Source of the DNA: Clostridia bacterium
GTDB taxonomy: Bacteria > Bacillota > Clostridia > Lachnospirales > Lachnospiraceae
Direction of reading: 5' to 3'
NCBI GenBank assembly: GCA_910576325.1
Contig: CAJTIM010000012.1
Coordinates: 59,119-123,118 of the forward strand
Length of the DNA stretch: 64,000 bases
A program made the translations under genes and the position numbers. Positions 60,403 to 64,000 of the stretch are shown in pieces. The notes beneath the pieces were generated by a model, which saw nothing but the letters and a program-made list of their open reading frames with translations, ran no database searches and was not told the origin of the DNA. The number at the start of each line of letters is the position of its first letter. Positions within the stretch are counted from its first letter, which is position 1.

Positions 60403-61527
60403 ATGGATACTTCGACCAGCGCATACCGGCTGATGGAGCTTATTGCCATTTCCGGGGAGTGCAGCCCCCATGCACTGACACATTTACATCTGAGCACCAG
60501 TTATGGGGAAAAACTCACCACCCGGCTGAAAAAGGAAGGCTATATCAGAACCCACTATAAGGACGGTCTGCGGGGATACAGGCTGACAAGCAGGGGGAAA
60601 AAGCTCCTTCTGTCCGAAAACGCTGCCCGCTTCTCTTTTTACCTCTCCGGCAGCTCCGACACCAACCGCCCCCGCAGCGACATCCCCAGGAGGCTCAGGC
60701 TCCAGCAGGCATCCATTGCCTATGCTATGCTGCAGGGTGCCGGTGTGGAAATATTCCGCGACAGGAAGGCCCCATTATTCCAGCCGGGAACCAGAACTGA
60801 GGCATCACCCTGTAATATGACGCTGCCGGCCTTTTACCACTCCCGCGAAGTCAAGGAGCTTGGCGCGGAAGCCGTAAAGATCAACAATTCCAGGACCACC
60901 GGCATCCTGCTTGCCCCGGAATGCATTTATGCCGTATTCTGCACAGGCGGCGCACTGATGAAATGGGAATACCGGACGGAGCTGAAGGTAAAGGCGCTGC
61001 TCTCCTACCATGCCAGCCGGGGAATCCTCTCCGGCATGGGTGGCGGATCCCGCTACCACCCGGATACCCCCATCAAGGCCCTCATCATCGGGGAGGGCAT
61101 GGATACGGCACTGAAGCTGATGGAGAGCACTGGCGGCTTCCAGAAGAGCTACTTCTATCTGGACTCCAGCTTCGACTTTTTCCATTACATACCGGATGAC
61201 GCTGCAGGGATCACCATGATCCGGCTGCTCTGCTCCCCTGCCCTGCTGAAGGGACTGAAAAACCTGCTCCTGTCTGACCTGCAGCCGCCCTGCAGCGATT
61301 ACGGTCTGGAACACGATGCTCTGTGGGACGGCTGTCCTGTCCTGCTGGCCTACGATTTTGACATGCTGCGGATTTCCCGGTTCCGCACCGCCCTTTCTCT
61401 CCACGACATCACGGGGCACCTGATCTGCTTCGATTTCCAGAAGGCTGTGCTGAAGCAGTATTTCCGGGAAACCGTATCCATCGAGACCATTGGCCTGAAA
61501 AAATTTGAAGGGAGGTTTTTACAGTGA
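60403..61527 (+). CDS. Winged-helix protein of a conjugative element (replication-relaxation-like)
   Basis: A 374-aa protein, ATG 60403 after GGAAAGGAGG. Residues about 5-75 are a winged helix (STSYGEKLTTRLKKEGYIRT then HYKDGLRGYRLTSRGKKLLL). The remaining part (about 110-374) has an alpha/beta pattern similar to Replic_Relax proteins, which act in replication and mobilisation of conjugative elements, for example LLAPECIYAVFCTGGALMKW and KALIIGEGMD. The call is by pattern and place, directly upstream of the coupling protein (4-nt overlap). Confidence 0.55.
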   Translation: MDTSTSAYRLMELIAISGECSPHALTHLHLSTSYGEKLTTRLKKEGYIRTHYKDGLRGYRLTSRGKKLLLSENAARFSFYLSGSSDTNRPRSDIPRRLRLQQASIAYAMLQGAGVEIFRDRKAPLFQPGTRTEASPCNMTLPAFYHSREVKELGAEAVKINNSRTTGILLAPECIYAVFCTGGALMKWEYRTELKVKALLSYHASRGILSGMGGGSRYHPDTPIKALIIGEGMDTALKLMESTGGFQKSYFYLDSSFDFFHYIPDDAAGITMIRLLCSPALLKGLKNLLLSDLQPPCSDYGLEHDALWDGCPVLLAYDFDMLRISRFRTALSLHDITGHLICFDFQKAVLKQYFRETVSIETIGLKKFEGRFLQ

Positions 61528-63497
61528 AACTGTCTGACAATGCCAGAAAACGAATTGGGATCTTCCTGATCCTGCCTGTCCTGCTCATCACCCTTGCCTA
61601 TGCAGGCGGCTATCTTTCCCAGTTCATCATCAATTACAAAGTATGGACTGCTGCAGGCGGGACTCCGGGGAACGGTACTGCCCCGGAATTTCCTTCCGGT
61701 TCCCCTGCCGCATGCTTCCGGGCACTGACCGTATTCCCTTACAGCCTGTACGGATTCTTACTGTGTGTGGGCATCTTCGCCCTGTTAATCTTCCTTGTGA
61801 TGCGCATGGGATATGGGAACCGGGGCACCTATGACCGTGACCGGAACCTGATTTACTCGGACAAGGGAACTTATGGGACTTCCGGATTTATGACGGACGC
61901 CGAAATGCGCCAGGTACTGGAGGTTGTTCCAGATATTTCAAAAAACCGGGGCGTTATTTTAGGAAAGCTGCAAGGAAAAGCAGTCTGCCTTCCGGAAAAG
62001 ACACGGATGAACCGAAACGTGGCAGTCTTCGGCGCCAGCGGAAGCATGAAGAGCCGCGCTTATGCACGAAATGTGGTATTCCAGTGTGTGAAACGTGGGG
62101 AAAGCCTGATCATCACAGATCCCAAATCCGAACTTTACGCAGACCTGTGCCTGTATCTGCAGGACAATGGGTACACCGTGAAGGTATTCAACCTGATCAA
62201 TCCGGAAAATTCCGACAGCTGGAACTGCCTGGCTGAGATCGAAGGACAGGAACTGATGGCCCAGCTTTTCTGCGACGTTATCATCAAGAATACCGGCTCC
62301 GTAAAAGCGGACCATTTCTGGGATAATTCGGAGATGAACCTGTTAAAGGCGCTGGTGCTGTATGTAGACCAGGGATTCCCACCGGAGGGCCGCAATATCG
62401 GGCAGGTCTATAAACTCCTGACCATGAGTTCGGAAAAGGAACTGAACGGCCTGTTTGATCTGCTCCCCGTCACCCATCCGGCAAAGGCACCCTACAATAT
62501 TTTCAAGCAGGCCTCTGACACGGTGCGCAGCGGTGTCATTATCGGACTGGGCACCAAGCTGCAGGTGTTCCAGAACCGGATGATCCGGCAGATCACCAGC
62601 TACAATGAAATCAACCTTACCCTGCCGGGACGTGAGAAATGTGCTTACTTCTGTATTACTTCAGACCAGGACTCCGCTTTCGACTTTCTCTCCTCCCTGT
62701 TCATGTCCTTCGTCTTTATCAAGCTGGTACGCTATGCAGACAAATATGGGGAGGATGGGATGTTGCCGGTCCCGGTACATATCCTGGCAGACGAACTGGC
62801 CAACGGCGGCTGTACCATTGCAGACCTGACAAAAAAGATCAGCACCATACGCTCCCGGAAGCTGTCCATCAGCTGCATCTTCCAGAACCTGCCCCAGATG
62901 CAGAACCGCTACCCCTTAAACCAGTGGCAGGAGATCATCGGCAACTGTGACACCCAGCTTTTCCTGGGGTGCACGGATGAGATGACTGCCGAATTTATCA
63001 GCAACCGTACCGGAGAAGTGAGTGTGGCAGTCTCCAGCCGGGCGAAGCAGTTAAATACCTGGCGGATTTCCGACTATACGCCGGAATACCGGGAAACCCA
63101 CTCTATCGGGAAACGGAAGCTCCTGACTCCGGATGAGGTGCTGCGCCTCCCCCTGGACCAGGCGCTTATCATCCTGCGTGGCCAGAAGGTGCTGAAGGTA
63201 GAAAAATACGATTATACCCTTCATCCGGAAAGCAGCAGACTGAAGCCCTGCAGGGCCAGTGAGCATACTCCGGCATGGCGGCAGAGACCGCAGGAGGAGG
63301 AACCGGAGTTTTCCAAACTCACCAGACCGGAAGCCGCTCCCAGGAAACCAAAAGCTGGCAGGAAAGCATCCTCTGCAGCCGCACCTTTAAAACCGTCTGT
63401 TCCGGCACCTGCAGAAACCATTCCGGAGGCAGCGCCGGCTCCATATGAGGAGGACTGCAGGATCATTCTGACAGATAAAAAATCCATCATGTCATGA
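61524..63497 (+). CDS. VirD4/TraG-type coupling protein
   Basis: A 657-aa coupling ATPase starting at GTG 61524, overlapping the previous stop by 4 nt and behind GGGAGG. Two membrane helices (about 11-35 and 75-95) are followed by the soluble ATPase: P-loop GASGSMKSRAYARN (K176; the G-S-M-K form differs from the usual G-x-G-K), IITDPKSELYADL, Walker B HILADELANGG and NCDTQLFLGCTDEMTAEFIS. A Pro/Ala/Lys-rich tail (about 580-657) is disordered. It hands the relaxosome DNA to the VirB4-type channel. A relaxase is not seen in the window. Confidence 0.93.
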   Translation: MKLSDNARKRIGIFLILPVLLITLAYAGGYLSQFIINYKVWTAAGGTPGNGTAPEFPSGSPAACFRALTVFPYSLYGFLLCVGIFALLIFLVMRMGYGNRGTYDRDRNLIYSDKGTYGTSGFMTDAEMRQVLEVVPDISKNRGVILGKLQGKAVCLPEKTRMNRNVAVFGASGSMKSRAYARNVVFQCVKRGESLIITDPKSELYADLCLYLQDNGYTVKVFNLINPENSDSWNCLAEIEGQELMAQLFCDVIIKNTGSVKADHFWDNSEMNLLKALVLYVDQGFPPEGRNIGQVYKLLTMSSEKELNGLFDLLPVTHPAKAPYNIFKQASDTVRSGVIIGLGTKLQVFQNRMIRQITSYNEINLTLPGREKCAYFCITSDQDSAFDFLSSLFMSFVFIKLVRYADKYGEDGMLPVPVHILADELANGGCTIADLTKKISTIRSRKLSISCIFQNLPQMQNRYPLNQWQEIIGNCDTQLFLGCTDEMTAEFISNRTGEVSVAVSSRAKQLNTWRISDYTPEYRETHSIGKRKLLTPDEVLRLPLDQALIILRGQKVLKVEKYDYTLHPESSRLKPCRASEHTPAWRQRPQEEEPEFSKLTRPEAAPRKPKAGRKASSAAAPLKPSVPAPAETIPEAAPAPYEEDCRIILTDKKSIMS

Positions 63498-63530
63498 AAG
63501 CATGAACACAAAAAGAAAAGGAGATCAACT

Positions 63531-63842
63531 ATGCCCAGAAAAACAAAAACTGAAACAACTGTAACTGAAAACGTGGAACTGAAGGAAGAACAGATCCAGA
63601 CACCGGAAGCACCGGAACCCATGGAAGCTGCATCGAAAGAAACATCCCCGGAGACTGAAGAGAGCCCTGATAAGCTGGAAGATGCCGGAAAATCGGACGG
63701 CATTGCTGCCACAGAGTCCTCGGAAGCAGGCGCTGCAGACGAACATCATCCGGATTCTGGCATGATTCCCACTATTGAACAGGACGCAGCCAGTGATGAG
63801 AAGGAACCCATACCTCCTGCTAAAGCAGCTTCCCCTGAGTGA
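63531..63842 (+). CDS. Small acidic disordered protein
   Basis: A 103-aa Glu/Pro/Ser/Ala-rich protein, lacking any hydrophobic core. It follows the coupling-protein gene by 33 nt with AAAAGGAGATCAACT as ribosome site. Its composition suggests an unstructured linker or chaperone-like factor. Function unknown. Confidence 0.5.
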   Translation: MPRKTKTETTVTENVELKEEQIQTPEAPEPMEAASKETSPETEESPDKLEDAGKSDGIAATESSEAGAADEHHPDSGMIPTIEQDAASDEKEPIPPAKAASPE

Positions 63843-63864
63843 ATATTCTTGTGCGGTGAAACCG

Positions 63865-63902
63865 CATATCCGGGCTGGCGGAAACCGCCAGTCCGGCATA
63901 TG
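63865..63902. other. Long hairpin with iterated GAAACCGC (possible transfer-related site)
   Basis: CATAT and CCGGGCTGGCGG pair with CCGCCAGTCCGG and ATATG, 17 bp with one bulged base and one G-U, around an AAA loop. GAAACCGC occurs three times (63858, 63881 and 63904 regions). No T-run follows, so a terminator is doubtful. It lies between two convergent genes at the 3' end of the tra operon. Confidence 0.5.
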
Positions 63903-63921
63903 GGAAACCGCTATTGCGAGT

Positions 63922-64000
63922 TTACTCGCGTAATGCTTTATCTAAGCCATATACCTCACGCATTGATTTGTCATTTTGGGGATCAATGCTGGTGATGTTG
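63922..64000 (-). CDS. C-terminal end of a gene cut by the window edge
   Basis: On the minus strand the frame NITSIDPQNDKSMREVYGLD KALRE ends at TAA 63924-63922. It is open to the edge of the window, so at least the last 25 residues of an unidentified protein are present. The frame is convergent with the tra operon. No function can be read from this stretch. Confidence 0.4.
   Translation of the reverse strand, partial: NITSIDPQNDKSMREVYGLDKALRE

Noticed and set aside
1..64000. CRISPR arrays, tRNA, rRNA and complete insertion sequences
   Set aside because: I looked for regularly spaced repeats, cloverleaf-like sequences with CCA ends and transposase motifs and found none that hold up.

Overview
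The window looks like a chromosome segment of a gut-type Lachnospiraceae-like Firmicute (Clostridia). The reasons are strong AGGAGG-type ribosome sites, GTG and TTG starts, a glgC/glgD ADP-glucose pair, a yjdF RNA with its gene, a DUF4179 regulator paired with a sigma factor, VanZ, and a clostridial-type conjugation module. The genus cannot be fixed from the sequence alone. No rRNA, tRNA or CRISPR array was found.

Layout. 1-7.2 kb (minus strand): a cut-off SF1 helicase, an unknown 659-aa protein, an SF2 helicase with a phospholipase-D-type nuclease domain, a small SAM methyltransferase and an orphan RelB/DinJ antitoxin. 7.3-16.5 kb: one sugar-type uptake and oxidation operon (binding lipoprotein, ATPase, two permeases, Zn-alcohol dehydrogenase, a metal-site-less M24 'pita-bread' protein, a Gfo/Idh/MocA dehydrogenase), with a GntR/FCD regulator upstream, a clear promoter and a terminator at each end. 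16.6-18.1 kb: a small nuclease-like/membrane/winged-helix trio. 18.4-20.8 kb: glgC-glgD for glycogen. 21.1-25.5 kb: a plus-strand signalling operon (7TM hybrid histidine kinase, response regulator, CheX-like phosphatase, CheY-like regulator). 25.5-42.6 kb: mostly minus-strand housekeeping and small accessory genes: GNATs, an XRE membrane regulator, yjdF with its riboswitch, a GMP synthase whose glutaminase half has collapsed, recQ, DUF2130, endonuclease V, a sigma/DUF4179 pair, VanZ, NUDIX, and decayed remnants (response regulator, DUF6061-like, KilA-N).

42.7-64 kb is part of an integrative conjugative element. It starts with an HTH protein, a small RinA/ArpU-like protein and a tyrosine recombinase. 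From 52.3 kb a tra operon runs rightward from a good promoter through a double-terminator leader: pilin-like protein, VirB6/TrbL-like protein, NlpC/P60 hydrolase, PrgI-VirB4 fusion ATPase, accessory proteins and VirD4-type coupling protein. The right end of the element lies outside the window.

Between recombinase and tra operon (45.66-52.25 kb) sits a strikingly AT-rich cargo block that looks like an anti-phage island. It holds a Kiwa-like pair (KwaB/DUF4868-like plus membrane protein). It also holds a separate module of two convergent genes, an Mrr-nuclease/STAND-ATPase/TPR protein of AVAST-like design and a family-2 glycosyltransferase with a methyltransferase-like tail. This module is enclosed by perfect 105-bp inverted repeats that place the same promoter and operator-like palindromes in front of both genes. 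This is the best candidate for an undescribed system in the window.

Start sites were chosen from ribosome-binding sites. All family assignments come from motif recognition by eye; no database search was run.
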